From contig OY726572.1 in assembly GCA_963383645.1 (NCBI GenBank), forward strand, positions 28,278,792-28,342,791: a stretch of DNA of 64,000 nt. Reading direction: 5' to 3'. A model generated the notes under the pieces. That model was given only the letters and a program-made list of their open reading frames with translations. It was not told the origin of the DNA and ran no database searches. Both the position numbers and the translations under genes were made by a program. This DNA is from Muscardinus avellanarius (Eukaryota; Chordata; Mammalia; Rodentia; Gliridae). The first letter of the stretch is position 1. Each line of letters begins with the position of its first letter. Positions 1 through 11,065 of this stretch are shown here, in pieces.

Positions 1-200
1 AAGAGTATATTAGCTCTCTTCTCTTCCACCACATGAGGGCACAGTTTCCAGTGTTTTTGTCTTCTGTTGCTTCCACGTGAAAACATCTAGATGGTGCCTT
101 CTAACAGAAATGGGCCCATCTTGCCTTGACCTTTTACTTTCCAGCCTCCAAAAATGTGAGCAATAAATTTCCATTGTTTATAGCAAGGATTTTTCCATTT
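1..200 (+). repeat. ERVL-MaLR LTR fragment, 3' end (5' part outside window)
   Basis: Reads like the sense-strand 3' end of a MaLR/MLT1 LTR: a CTTTCCAGCCTCCAAAAATGTG motif followed by a GAGCAATAAATTT polyadenylation-type segment near 145-170. The start lies before the window. It faces another MaLR LTR in opposite orientation that begins about 195. The family call comes from motif recognition, not an alignment. Confidence 0.6.
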
Positions 201-540
201 TTCTGACAAACTGCCTGAGAAAATCAACTTAAAAGAGGAAAGCTTTATTTCGGCTTATGGTTTCAGAACATGGCCACTGGGCTCCATTGTTTCTGGGTCT
301 GTGGTGAGGCAGAACATCATGGCAGAAGGAAACACTGGAGAGAAGCCGCTCAGTGTATGGTGGCCATGGAGTAGAGAAAGAGATGAAGCAATCAAGGTCA
401 GAAAACATCCTTCAAAGGAATGCTCCACTGACCTACTCCATCCAGGTATGTACCAACTCCTAAAGTTCCTACCACCTTTCAGTAGCACCAGCTTTTGGAA
501 CCAACCCTTCAACATGTGAGCCTTTGGGGTACATTCTAAA
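195..540 (-). repeat. ERVL-MaLR LTR, antisense
   Basis: The antisense LTR 3' end is recognisable (CTGCCTGAGAAAATCAACTT, then a TTTATTTCGG segment, then GGTGAGGCAGAACATCATGG near 302-322). The far end (CAACATGTGAGCCTTTGGGG, 509-528) matches the antisense start of MaLR LTRs. Short open frames here on both strands are chance products of the LTR. Confidence 0.65.
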
Positions 541-979
541 TCCCAATATTTACTCTCAGGTATTTCACTGTAGCACCATGAATGAATGAATACAAGCAGT
601 ATTTGTTGAACACATTATCTTTTTTTCTATTGATTTGCCTTTGCATTTTTGTCAGATATACATTGACTATGTTTTTTTTTTTTGGTAGGTATATTTCTGG
701 GCTCTCAATTTTGTTCCAATAATTTATTCTACATTCTTTATCCAATGCTCCAGTTTTTTATTAGGTAGCTTTATAAAAATATTGAAATCAAGAAGTGTCA
801 ATCCTCTAAATTTCTTTTCATTATAGATAAGAGTTAAAATAAATAAATTTATTGATATGAATAAAACAATTTCCTGAGATTTTGACTACGATCAAGATGG
901 GTAAAACCAACACTAACAATATTCTGTGTTCTTATCCATAAATATTGAATATCTATTTCCTGTTGCACCCTCATCATTT
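541..979. other. AT-rich stretch without recognised gene
   Basis: No gene, RNA or clear repeat recognised. The sequence is AT-rich with a T-run near 671-682. A 69-codon minus-strand frame at 536-745 has no recognisable domain and is rejected. Confidence 0.5.
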
Positions 980-1116
980 TAAAATATATTTTTTATTTTG
1001 AAATGGGGTTTGTCTAAGTTGCTGAGGGTCTTCCTAAATTTTTGTGGCTGGACTTTAACCTGCAATACTTCTGCCTCAGTCTTCCACGCATAGGGATAAC
1101 AGGTGGTGCCAAGCTT
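980..1116 (-). repeat. Degraded B1-type SINE (left monomer only)
   Basis: The antisense B1 half is visible: TTTTGAAATGGGGTTTGTCT, then GTTGCTGAGGGTC, CTGCCTCAGTCTTCC and GGGATAACAGGTGGTGCC. No ID-like right half is present. Many substitutions mark it as old. Confidence 0.6.
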
Positions 1117-1309
1117 TTAACTTTTTTTTAATTAGTTTTTTTTTTGCTATTTTCTTCATATAAATTTTATATGTTTTTTAAATTGTAAAATTTAAAAGTA
1201 TTTAAAGTATTTTATTCTAGTGTTCATTTAAATGCCATTATGTGTTTAATTTCAAATTCCAGTTGTTTATTTCTGGCAAATAGAAAAGCAAATGGCATTT
1301 GCAAATTAA

Positions 1310-1503
1310 CACTGCAGCCTTGTGTGGTGGCACATGTATGGAATCCCAGTACTTGGGAGACTGAGATAAGAAGATCACAGGTTTGATGCCAGCCCCAGAA
1401 ACTTAGTTGGATACCATTTCAACAAAAAAAACAAAATGGAGTTGGGGTTGTGGCTTAGATTAGAACACCCCTCGGTTCAATTCAGTCCCCAGTGCCAAAA
1501 CAC
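1310..1503 (+). repeat. B1-dID dimeric SINE (old)
   Basis: Sense dimer: GTGGTGGCACATG A-box region, AATCCCAGTACTTGGGAG, an A-rich linker at 1420-1435, then an ID-like half (GTTGGGGTTGTGGCTTAG to TCAGTCCCCAGTGCC). It is diverged from the younger copies. Confidence 0.8.
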
Positions 1504-2433
1504 CTATACTATTGTTTTCTGATAATTTTTAGTAGAACCTTTGATAAAGTGGAGTGTGTCTTGCATTATTTTGATAGTGATCACTCTGTGAGGATGATGC
1601 TGAGATCTCAAAATCATATCTCTATAGATACCAAAAAGCAAAAGCTGGGGAAATGAAAGACTTCATGTGGGCATGATAAAGATTTGAAAATATGTCATGC
1701 ATTGCTTTGTAAAAGAAAATTTGGAATTTTTTCTCTATTCCTACAGTGTAGAACTAGGACCAGTGGCTAAAACATATATACATATATATGTCTTATACAT
1801 GTTTTACACATATGTTTGTGTGTATATGTATATATACACATATATGTGTATATATGTATACATACGTGTGTGTGTGTGTGTGTTTATTGCCTTACCATTG
1901 ATATATATGAGGTACAGGGCTTCTCTTAGATTCAGTGAATTACTAAGTAGGATAAAGTAAATCCTTGAGGAAGGCAGTTGTAAAATTCTTACGGGAATGG
2001 AATGATTAATTTAGAGAAACAAAAGGTATCTTGCCACTTGAAGTCTCCATTTTCTTTAGAGTTCATCTGAAGGGTTCCAAGCATAAGGCCACTTGGAGTT
2101 GTCTGAAGGGTTCCAAGTGTAAGGAAACTTAGTGTTATGTAGCCTTGAATGGGGATTCTGACCAGTCAAAGGAAGATAGAGTAAATAAAGTACTAGCTAG
2201 TCAAAGAGAAGGAGCTAGTGGAAAATAAAATAACAGAAAATATGCCTTCCTTACTTTGATGGGGCTAAATCTGCAAAATGTGTCTACCAATGATTCATCA
2301 TGGCTGGAATGGTACATCCTCAGTACATCACGAACATGAATCATATATCCTTTATGCTCCTCACACCCATTTTGAAAGGCAGCTCATTTTTTTCAAGAAC
2401 ATTCCCTAGAAGTAACAATAACTATGGAAACAC
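1504..2433. other. Unique sequence with TA/TG microsatellite and a small tandem duplication
   Basis: No gene seen. A TA/TG alternating purine-pyrimidine tract runs about 1771-1881. A diverged 36-bp tandem duplication starts at 2067 and 2103, both copies containing CTGAAGGGTTCCAAG. The 87-codon frame at 1697-1960 only reads through the microsatellite. Confidence 0.6.
1771..1881. repeat. Imperfect (TA)n/(TG)n tract
   Basis: Alternating TATATA, CACATA and TGTGTG segments ending in a pure GT run at about 1866-1881. Self-complementary stretches make it prone to cruciform or Z-DNA structure (inference). Confidence 0.85.
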
Positions 2434-2850
2434 ATTATGGCTTGGATCTGAAATGTCCTTCAATGACTCATGAATCCATATGTGGGGCTTTGGGGAAGTG
2501 ATTGAATCCTCCTCTTCAGTGTATTAATTCAGTGATTTTGAGAAAGTTGCTGGGTGAGAGCCCTGTAAAGGTGTGTACAGGTGTGTAGAGGTGTATAAGT
2601 CTTCTATCTGACTCTTCCCTTGCCCTGACTCTTTTTCTGAGATACCCTGAGCTGAGCAGCTTTTCTCTGCAGACCCTTTACCCATGATATTCTGCCTCAC
2701 TTAAGGCTCAAAACTGTGAAGCAGGCTGACCATAAAATGAAATCTTTGAAACTGTGAGCCCAAATAAATCTTTCCTCCTAAGTTGTTCTTTTGTTTTCAG
2801 GTATGTTGGTCGGTCATGTTGATGAAAATGTGATTAACACAAAACACGGA
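2434..2850 (+). repeat. ERVL-MaLR LTR, sense
   Basis: Starts TATGGCTTGGATCTGAAATG and ends with GTGAGCCCAAATAAATCTTT followed by a GGTATGTTGGTCGGTCATG-type 3' end, the usual MaLR LTR layout with the poly(A) signal AATAAA near 2763. No internal region or partner LTR seen beside it. Confidence 0.7.
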
Positions 2851-3627
2851 GCAATTGAGCAAACCACCAAGGGTAGATCAACCTCAAAAAAATATTTGCT
2901 ATGGGCTTCCAAGAGAGGCAAGAGAGCTTATAAAACATCTTACCTAGTGTTCTACTCCCGTTTAAGACTGATATCAAAACAATACCCATTCAGCATCAAA
3001 AAGCTCATACCAGGAGAACTTTTCATTGTTATGTGAAAAAGAGACATCTGTAAACCATTCAAGAAGATGATGTGACAAATTATAACCTTTTTATAAAGAA
3101 GTATTTCTTTGGTGAGAATCATTTATTAGTATGGGGTGGATCCTTAAAAATAAATGGTTAGTAGGTTATTTTCTTTCATGTGAACCACCTAATAGGTTTT
3201 TTTTTACACAGTGAATAATAATTAGTTGGTATTCTATTCTTTGGTATGAATAAATTGAAGCTGAATACTTTTTTGTTTAAAGGTAAAAAGAAGTTGACAA
3301 TAGCCTCATTCAGCTTAATAACTCCATCACAATTAGAAAGACAAAAGAAACCATGGCTTTGGTAGATCATTATAAGTAAATTTGATGCCTATTATTCTGT
3401 CAAAAATGAATATAATTGAATTAAAGTCAGCAAGCTTTGACTATACTATTTATATAAAGCTACTTAGAACTCAATTTAATCAATTTCCTACAACCTGAAT
3501 GTAAATAATAGAGTTGGAATTGTCTGAAGAATTGCATCTGGGATGAAATCGTGTCTTCCCCTGATGTCCTGTGCAAATAGGTCATAACCACTGCTACAGC
3601 TTTTATGTTTTCACTTAAATGTTAAAA
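2851..3627. other. Unrecognised AT-rich sequence
   Basis: No repeat family or gene recognised. The 81-codon frame at 2791-3036 begins inside the LTR 3' end and shows no domain; a 64-codon minus frame at 3176-3370 is equally featureless. Confidence 0.45.
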
Positions 3628-3686
3628 TTCCAGTTGCATCTTGTACCTCATTAAGATATATGTACAATGCACCAATAAAAAAAATT
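3628..3686 (+). mobile_element. Ultra-short L1 3'-end insertion
   Basis: About 45 bp match the 3' terminus of the younger L1 type in this window (CATCTTGTACCTCATTAAG and ACAATGCACCAATAAA, then an A-run). It is flanked by AATTCCAGTTGC (3626-3637) and AATTCAACTGC after the tail, a plausible imperfect target-site duplication. Confidence 0.55.
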
Positions 3687-4924
3687 CAACTGCGAGGGCA
3701 GTAATGGACACAATTCTAGGTATTTTTTTTCTTCTTTTATTCTAATATGTGTCAATGGCATTCAAGAAACATTCCAGTTAAGGACAGAAGGGCTTAACCC
3801 TGCCTCTCTTGGAGGGAGGCACAGTAACCTCGGTCAAGGAGCTCTTGACATAAAGCAGTGGGCATTTATTTCTGTTCGCTGACTCGATCCCTCCATTCTA
3901 TTTGTGAGCAAACTGAAAAAATGCACATGCAACAGTAGAATACTTTAAAAAGATAACTTTCCAAAAGCAGCAGAAGTTATTTTTGTTGTTCCTTTCAGAT
4001 GAATTTCTACTGGAACAAATTGCCATATTCTGCCTCTAAACAAATGCTATTTTTCTGGCAACATAGTTGATTTCCAGAATCTGTCTGACTTTTAAAATTG
4101 TAACTGTCCATATGATTCTGACAAAATTAGTCCAATTGTTTGTTTGGATTATTATTGCTTATTTACTTGTTAAAAAATGGAACACATTCTTCCCTGAGCA
4201 TATTTGTAAATCACTAATATAATACTTATCCTTACTTTTAATGAGTGAGATACATAAAAGCAAAGAAAGACATTTTTTTCCCAATTGCAAAAATGCCACT
4301 GTCTGATAATATAATTACAGAAAGCCAGATAACACAAACTTCCAAATATATTTTTGTAACTCTCCTGATTAAGCAAGCAAATGTATGACAACATGTCTTC
4401 ACACATAGTCTGTATCTGCACAGATGATTTAAGTAGGAGTTTTCAGTTTTTTATATCCACCTAATTTTTATCTTTGAAAGACAGGGTACCCACACTTCTG
4501 TAACTTGAGAAAGTTCTTGGACTAATTAGGAGAAGGGCTTGCTAACCAAGCACCGATCATATGGGTCTCCCTTTTAGTTCTTAGAGGTGGGCTCTTTATC
4601 CCATCAACACTCAATCATAGCCCGCAAACTGACTTCCTATTTGAAATGGAGAAAGGGCAGAAACAGTAACACTTCAGAGTGACAAAGAGATTCATCTATA
4701 AACTCAGGGCCACTGGAAGCCACAGTGTCACATTGAAGCTGTGTCCATCCTCAGCTAGAGCTTGGGAAGACTATTAAGGTTTTGTGGGTGAGAAATAGTG
4801 TGACCTTTGTGCCTTGAATCTGGGATCACAGAGATGATTTCTGCCATACAGAAAGAATACGAAGTCAGAAGAGGCACAACACATCCAAGAGAACTGATTA
4901 CATAAGATTTGAAAAATTATCACG
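3687..4924. other. Unrecognised sequence, no gene
   Basis: Moderately AT-rich and apparently single-copy within the window. No SINE or LINE signature, splice-bounded frame or RNA gene seen. An 83-codon minus frame (4170-4421) has no domain. Confidence 0.45.
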
Positions 4925-5720
4925 TTGCAAGTTAATTTTTTTAAATATGCATTAGTTGGTGGATTATAGTCTCACATCAACATGTAAATCATGTTGACAT
5001 TGACATACATGAACACAGCACTTGATATTATCCACTCCCCCAACCTCTCTATCTTCCTCTTCTCCCTTACACAGTACTGAGATTGACATTGGTATTTTCA
5101 CATATGTACACATAATTGATGGTGATAATTCTATTAATAAACCTCAGTATTTTCCCCTCTCCTTCCACTTATACCATCTTCCTAGCTCTACTGAGATTTC
5201 TCCATCATCACCTGGAGTCCCTCTGGTATCCCGATTACTCCCTAGCTTGCACATATTAGAGAAACACATATGACCCTTCACTTTTTGTGACTAGTTGATT
5301 TCACTTAACATAATGATCTCCAGATCCTTTTATTTTCTTGCAAATGACATAATTTTGTTCTTCTTTATCACTGAGTGGAATTACATTGTGTGCATATGCC
5401 ATAATTTTGTAATCCATTCATCTGTTGATAGACAACTATATTGTTTCCATAATTTGGCTATTTTGAATTATGCTGCTAAGAACATGGATATGCATTTATT
5501 AATGTAGTTCTCTGATTTGCAGCCCCATTTGGAAAGATATCCAGGAGTAGTCATAAAGAAGTAAAAAAAAATGTTGGTGAGGATGTGGGGAAATTGGCAC
5601 TCTTCTATACTGCTGGGATTGTAAATTAGTTCTGCTTCTTTGGAGATCAGTATGGAGATGCCTCAGGAAACTTGGAATGAATCCAACATATGATTCGGCT
5701 ATACCATTACTGGGTAAGCT
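4925..5720 (-). mobile_element. L1 3' end with 5' inversion (twin-priming structure)
   Basis: From about 5560 down to 4925 the minus strand reads as the end of L1 ORF2 plus 3' UTR (antisense CTTAACATAATGATCTCCAG and AATCCATTCATCTGTTGAT). From about 5563 to 5720 the plus strand carries the preceding ORF2 segment (TTGGTGAGGATGTGGGGAAA to ACCATTACTGGGTAAGC). The two parts join head to head, the known outcome of twin priming. Reading frames are broken throughout. Confidence 0.75.
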
Positions 5721-5778
5721 AACTCATATTTAAAGGGCATAGATGGGTATGTACATATAAGTACATAAATGCATACTT

Positions 5779-6014
5779 GACAGATAGGGTTTATGATTTT
5801 CTTTTCTTTCTTTCTTTTTGGTGCTACTGGGGTTCCTGGAAACCCTTCTACTTCCGGGCTACACTCCCAGACCTACTTTTTGTATTTTTATTTGGAAACA
5901 GGGTCTCCTAAGCCAGTGTGGCTGGCTTTGAACCTGCACGATCCTCCTGTCTCCGCCTCCCAAGCCCGGGGATTGCAAGCGTGCGCCACCACGCCCGGCG
6001 ACAGATAGGGTTTA
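5779..6014 (-). mobile_element. Young B1-dID SINE with perfect 15-bp target-site duplication
   Basis: Antisense young-subfamily copy: TTTGGTGCTACTGGGGTTCC, GAAACCCTTCTACTTCCGGG, then GTCTCCTAAGCCAG (short B1 middle) and GCGCCACCACGCCCGGC. Flanking direct repeats GACAGATAGGGTTTA at 5779-5793 and 6000-6014 are identical. CpG-rich and little diverged, so probably recent. Confidence 0.92.
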
Positions 6015-8489
6015 AAAAAATAACATCCACACTAAAAAGTAAACACTTAATGTTTACTGTGAAAATATTCTGTTCCTCTTAAATTACTTCGTTATCTTTG
6101 TACATTTTCTGCAGAGAGATGGTACTTAGAAGCAAAAGCCAAAGATTTTATCCTTGTATAAATCACTTAGGCACAAATGATAAAGAATAAAAGACAAAGG
6201 AAAACATATTTAATAAGAGCTACAACAAAGAAAAAGGAATAAAGTTATGAAGGCAACTCAAAATGTGCCACTTTAATGCAATTATAAAACAGCTATGATT
6301 TCTCATAAGGTCTTGGGCTGCCTTTATTGACTGGCAAAACTGGGAATGGGTCATACCATTTGAAAAGTGACTTTGGATTGCAAAAAATAAATAGTTCAGA
6401 GATATAAGTACAATAAAGTATAACTTTAACAAAGTAGATATTTTCTCAGAACATAAACAAACCTTCATTGCAAGCCAGATCAAATTCATTTGAATATTTC
6501 ATATTGTCACTGAACTCATTAAAACTATGTGTCTGGCACCAAACAAGGCAGAAGATGATCCATGTTGGAGAAGATAAGAGCCATTCTCATAAAATTATTT
6601 ATAATTATGTTATATTCTATCCAGAAAAGACATTTATACTTTCATTTGATTTTTTTATTGCCATCACACCCAAGATCGTAACAGAATGACATGAATTACT
6701 TTTTTAATTTTTTTTCTTTTTCTAGCCAAGAAAAAGGCACTAAATTTGGGTAGAAAAAGAGATGAGAGTAAAGTTTTTTTCAGACTGAGCTTCCCATTCC
6801 ATTTAATTTTTCTATTCATTTTGCCCCAGACTTATCTACAAAGCTCTTCTATTCTCTTCCTTAGTAATACTCTTTGATTCCTTCAAGAGTAGCTCAAATA
6901 CCACTTTCTTGTTGATACTGAGTAGTAAGAAGTAATAATTTCATTTTCTTTACCTCCACTGTGTTATTAATACATCTTTTATAGTTGGTACCACATTAAC
7001 CTTTTAACATTATTTTTCAGCTACGGTTGGATATTAATTGAAGGTAAGCCTATTCAATCCATCTGATGTGCAGTACATTTACAGTGACTTACTCAATTAC
7101 ACCTTTTGTACTTTTACCAGTTTAACAGTAGAACAAAAAAAGGAAAGAGCAATGAATTATGTGTATGCCCACAAAAGGCTCCTTTTACAAAATTTTTGCT
7201 TATGTGAGGCAGTGTTTTCAGATAAGAAATTCAGATGATATTTATTTAAACATCACAAAATTCAGTAAATACTGGAAATTATGGATATTAATGAGTAGAA
7301 TTTAATGGAAATATCTATGGCCATAAAGATTATGAACCATTCTTCATGAAAAATAGTTTCAATTTTTACAAACTTTTCAAAGATTAGTAATAAACCAAAT
7401 AGAATGAAGAATTAATTTTCTTAGATCATGTTATGTAACTGACTCAGTCATTTTTATTTTCATAATTCTGGAACCCACACCATCTACATTCACACATTTC
7501 TTTCCATATTAACATGCCATTGTTACTGCATTGAGAGAAAAGTCAAAACAACTATTGTTTTCCACAGTTGCTCTCATAAATTCACTTATATCAACAGTTA
7601 ATTGATCATCTTTTCAATACACTGTGAGCAGGCTATTGACAGCTGAATACCCTTTTTTATCCCTTTTTTAAGAAATTTGGCTTACTAAGTATATCAATCT
7701 TAAACTACTATATTCCGAACCTTACTCAATATATTGCCTTAAACCAAATTTGAAAGCCTCTTAAATATCCTAACTGTACCGTTTTCTTCTGAAATTCTAC
7801 CAAGGTTATTCAAGGGATGCTCTCTTCAACATGTTAATGGATAAACTCACATTTCTCCTATCAACAGGTAATTTTGTAATATTTTATTAATTTTTATTAA
7901 ATTACTAAAATGATCCTTTTTATTATGAGCAAGATAGCATATATAAATACCAAGCACATTGTCTTTTACCTAAGGTATGCATGCAACAAATTTCTTAGTT
8001 AACAAAACACCAATCCCCCCCAAAAATCCCACAAAACAGACCTTGTAAATAGTGCTTAGAACTTATATGAAATATGCAGCTTTTCTTTTTTAAAAAGTTC
8101 AATAGTGTTTAAAACTTAAATAAAATGTATCCAGGTTTTTATTAAGATATAAAAATGTGTCCCAAACATTTTTTTTTGTTAATTAGTACTCTGGTGTTAT
8201 ATGTGAATGCTTTCTTCTATCAGATTGTTGTAATATAACACTCTAATAACACAGAAATGATAAGTTGTAATTCTTAAATCATTTTACATCATTTTATATA
8301 CAAAATTCTTTTATAAGTATTCTTCTTTGTGATAGGATGTTTTGTCACTTGATTTCCTTATACTACTTCTTCTGAGGCTTAAGGTGACTAAACTAGCATT
8401 AGATTTTGATTTGGAAGCACATGAGTTTTTCTTTTTTTTTTTGCTTCATACTATATATGTCACCATTGAAAATGACTGAATCATACTAA
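6015..8489. other. Long AT-rich stretch, no recognised feature
   Basis: Nearly 2.5 kb without a SINE, LTR or L1 that I can recognise. Several 60-90-codon frames on both strands are spaced as expected by chance in AT-rich DNA and show no domain. Ancient, unrecognisable repeats may be present. Confidence 0.45.
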
Positions 8490-8645
8490 TTTCCTTTTCT
8501 TCAACTGCAAAGTAAGGACAATATTATTTAATTTCTAGATTTGCTAAGAGAAGGATGAAATGAATTGTAAGTGTAAAGCACCTACCACAGAGAATGGAAT
8601 GTAAATGGCCTTAAGTCAATGTAACTATTTCAATTTTTGTTACTT
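8490..8645 (+). repeat. MIR SINE, sense
   Basis: Matches the MIR core and 3' half in order: TTCCTTTTCTTCAACTGCAA (cf. TTCCTCATCTGTAAAATGG), AGGACAATATTA, GAAATGAATTGTAAGTGTAA, AGCACCTACCACAGAGAATG. Strong divergence fits an ancient mammalian repeat. Confidence 0.7.
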
Positions 8646-8971
8646 ACCATCTTATCCAAGAGCTTGACTTTGATGTGGGTAGTGTTTTTCTGTAAGGTGA
8701 CTCCACTTCCTACTATAATGTGCACTGTCTTCTTAATTAACAGTATTTAAATCTTAAATAAGATTTAGAGTACTTTACCTTGTTATTCAACTTGTGAGAC
8801 AAATGTGTTTTTCAAATTATTAGACTCGTTTTATTCTGAATGTGTCAAATCCCTTGGACTGTTAAAAGTCTTCTTTTAAATCACAAACATTCCAAACTAT
8901 ATAACCTCATGTACTTTTTCAACTGTCAATTTTTATTTTTATAATATGCTTTTAAAATAAAATAGTATTTG

Positions 8972-9155
8972 AACAGGGCATGATTGCATGCCTTTAATCC
9001 TCATTTGGGAGGCTGAAACAGGAGGAATGTTAGGTTCAAGGACAGCCTTAGCAACTTAGCAAGACCCTGTTTCAAGATATAAAATAAGACTGGGAAATAG
9101 TTTGGTGGTAAGATGCCCTTGAGTTCAATTCCCAGAACCACAAAAAGAAGATAAG
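8972..9155 (+). repeat. B1-dID dimeric SINE (old)
   Basis: Sense copy: GGGCATGATTGCATGCCTTT, TTGGGAGGCTGAAACAGG, GACCCTGTTTCAAGATATAA linker, then the ID half ending GAGTTCAATTCCCAGAACC with an A/G-rich tail. Confidence 0.85.
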
Positions 9156-9479
9156 AAAAAATATAATTTGATAATTATATACTCTTTGATTTCATATTCA
9201 GCACATATGCATAAGACATTTTGTAGCTCATATAAAAATTTTAACACCTTATTTCAGACCATCTACAATGAAAATCTGATTTTTCTTTGTCCTCAAGCAA
9301 AGAGCCCTTGGTAAATTCCAAAAGCAAAGAGTAAGCTCATCTAAGTAAATGAAACTTTGAGAGGACACCTCAAATGTCCCATATGTTTAAGGGCATTGTG
9401 CCTTCTTTGTATGTCAAAATAATTCTACGAATTGACCACATTCATAATAGCATCTATTGACCTTCCAGTGGTGAGATTA
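9156..9479. other. No recognised feature
   Basis: About 320 bp of AT-rich sequence. Nothing recognised on either strand. Confidence 0.4.
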
Positions 9480-9660
9480 GAATTATAAATAGCAGGAGAC
9501 AGAAACTCAAAGGACTTTGAAGTTGATCTAGTCAACCTACCTCATAAGCAGCTAGAAGGTCAAAGACTTGCTCAAGGTCACACTATCCATTAATAAGAGA
9601 CTTGTCTGTAGTGCCCAGACCCTTTAACTCCTCGTCCAGTACCATTTCTACTTTACCTCA
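9480..9660 (-). repeat. MIR-like ancient SINE, antisense
   Basis: Contains CTTGCTCAAGGTCACACTAT, the diagnostic antisense MIR-type core (TTGCCCAAGGTCACACAGC), followed by segments aligning with the antisense MIR 5' half (CCCAGACCCTTTAACTCC). A related old SINE family is also possible. Confidence 0.6.
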
Positions 9661-10070
9661 GATTTGGTTTGCTCCATGCTCTTCCTCACTGTCACCACTG
9701 GATTAATGACACACATTTGTGAGATGGATGGCCTGGGCTATCATCATTTTTTTGCAGTGATGTCCATCTACCCTCTCCAGTTCAACAGAATCCATGCAAA
9801 CTTCTCTTTTGATGTCTCCTTTATTTCTGTCAAGTCTGGAAAATTGAGAAAAAATGCCGGTCCCAGGCATTGCATTGATCCCATTGGAAAGCCTTTTCAT
9901 CATAAATAACAAATAGTTGTTGAACACTCACTGTGCTCATGGTATACTTTATCATTTGCTTTTTTCTCATTCTGCTCTGTGTCTCCCTTCTATCTGTACC
10001 CTATTCTGGGGAATCTTTTCATGTTTAAAATTATTCTCAGTTTTCTTGGCTCCAAATAAATCACCCCCGT
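9661..10070. other. No recognised gene or repeat
   Basis: Overlapping plus (81-codon) and minus (74-codon) frames lie over the same bases at 9664-9927, with no domain in either. Treated as chance. Confidence 0.4.
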
Positions 10071-10296
10071 GTGGCCATTATTTTTTACTTTTTGGTGGTA
10101 CTGGGGTTCCTGGAAGCCCTTCTATCTCTGGGCTACACTCCCAGACCTATTTTTACATTTTTTTATTTGGAAACAGGGTCTCCTAAGCCAGCGCAGGCGG
10201 CTGGCTTCGAACCTGCGCGATCCTCCTGTCTCTGCCTCCCAAGTGCGGGGATTACAAGCGTGCACCACCATGCCCGGCCTCGTGGCCCTTATTTTA
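10071..10296 (-). mobile_element. Young B1-dID SINE with target-site duplication
   Basis: Antisense young-subfamily copy with the short B1 middle (GTCTCCTAAGCCAGCG) and CpG-rich CTGCGCGATCC. Direct repeats GTGGCCATTATTTT (10071) and GTGGCCCTTATTTT (10282) flank it with one mismatch. The 82-97-codon frames over it are SINE-derived. Confidence 0.9.
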
Positions 10297-10449
10297 TATA
10301 CAAGTATTTGCTTATAGGAAAATGTGAACCTCACATACTGGTTAAAATTCATATGGCTCCATGAGAGCAAGGTAATCAAACTGTCTTCTATGGGGGATGT
10401 TTTATTTATTTGATATAAAACATTCCTATAGTCACTTTAATTTCTAACA

Positions 10450-11065
10450 AAGAAATAATTTTAAAAAGAAATCAATGGAACGAGAAAATATCATTCTAAA
10501 TGAGATTAGCTAGTCTCAGGAAGCAAATAATTATGTTTCCTCTCTTACGTGGAGGCTAGAGAAAAATTGGAAGACAAAGGGGACTTCAAATAAACTAAGA
10601 AAGGTTTCAGTATAAGAGTAAAGAAAGTAAAGGAGGGAATTTGGGAGAGTGAAGTGAAAGGAAGGTTTGATGAATAAAACAGTTTAAAATGCTATGCACA
10701 TATACAAAATTATCAATCTCAATCTCAATACGATATTTGGGGAAAGTGAAGAAGTAGGGTGGGTCCCAGAGGGAAGCACACTAGATGCTGTGTGCATGTA
10801 TGTTTCTATTATTATTATTATTTGGTGGTACTGGGGTTTCTGGAAACCCTTCTACCTCCAGGCTACACTCCCAGACACCTATTTTTTATATTTTTATTTG
10901 GAGACAGGGTCTCTTAAGCCAGGAAGGCTAGCTTTGAACCTGCCTGATCCTCTTGTCTCTGCCTCCCAAGTGCGGGGATTACAAGTGTGCGCCAACATGC
11001 CTGGCTATTATTTTGAATCTATTATAATATATAAAGCAATGCATCAATAAAAGTATATTTTTAAA
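10450..11065 (+). mobile_element. L1 3' end, interrupted by a young SINE
   Basis: Sense L1 ORF2 end and 3' UTR: ATCATTCTAAATGAGATTAG, CTCTCTTACGTGGAGGCTAG, ATACAAAATTATCAATCTCA, then GTGTGCATGTATGTTTCTA. It resumes after the SINE at 11004 with ATTTTGAATCTATTATAATA and ends in an AATAAAAG tail. The 118-codon frame at 10694-11050 runs through both elements. Confidence 0.7.
10820..11004 (-). mobile_element. Young B1-dID SINE nested in L1
   Basis: Antisense copy beginning TTTGGTGGTACTGGGGTTTC and ending TGCGCCAACATGCCTGGC. The host L1 3' UTR resumes directly after it. Only a short TATTATT-type repeat is visible at both ends. Confidence 0.88.

Noticed and set aside
10694..11050. 118-codon plus-strand frame
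   Set aside because: Runs through an L1 3' UTR and a nested SINE.
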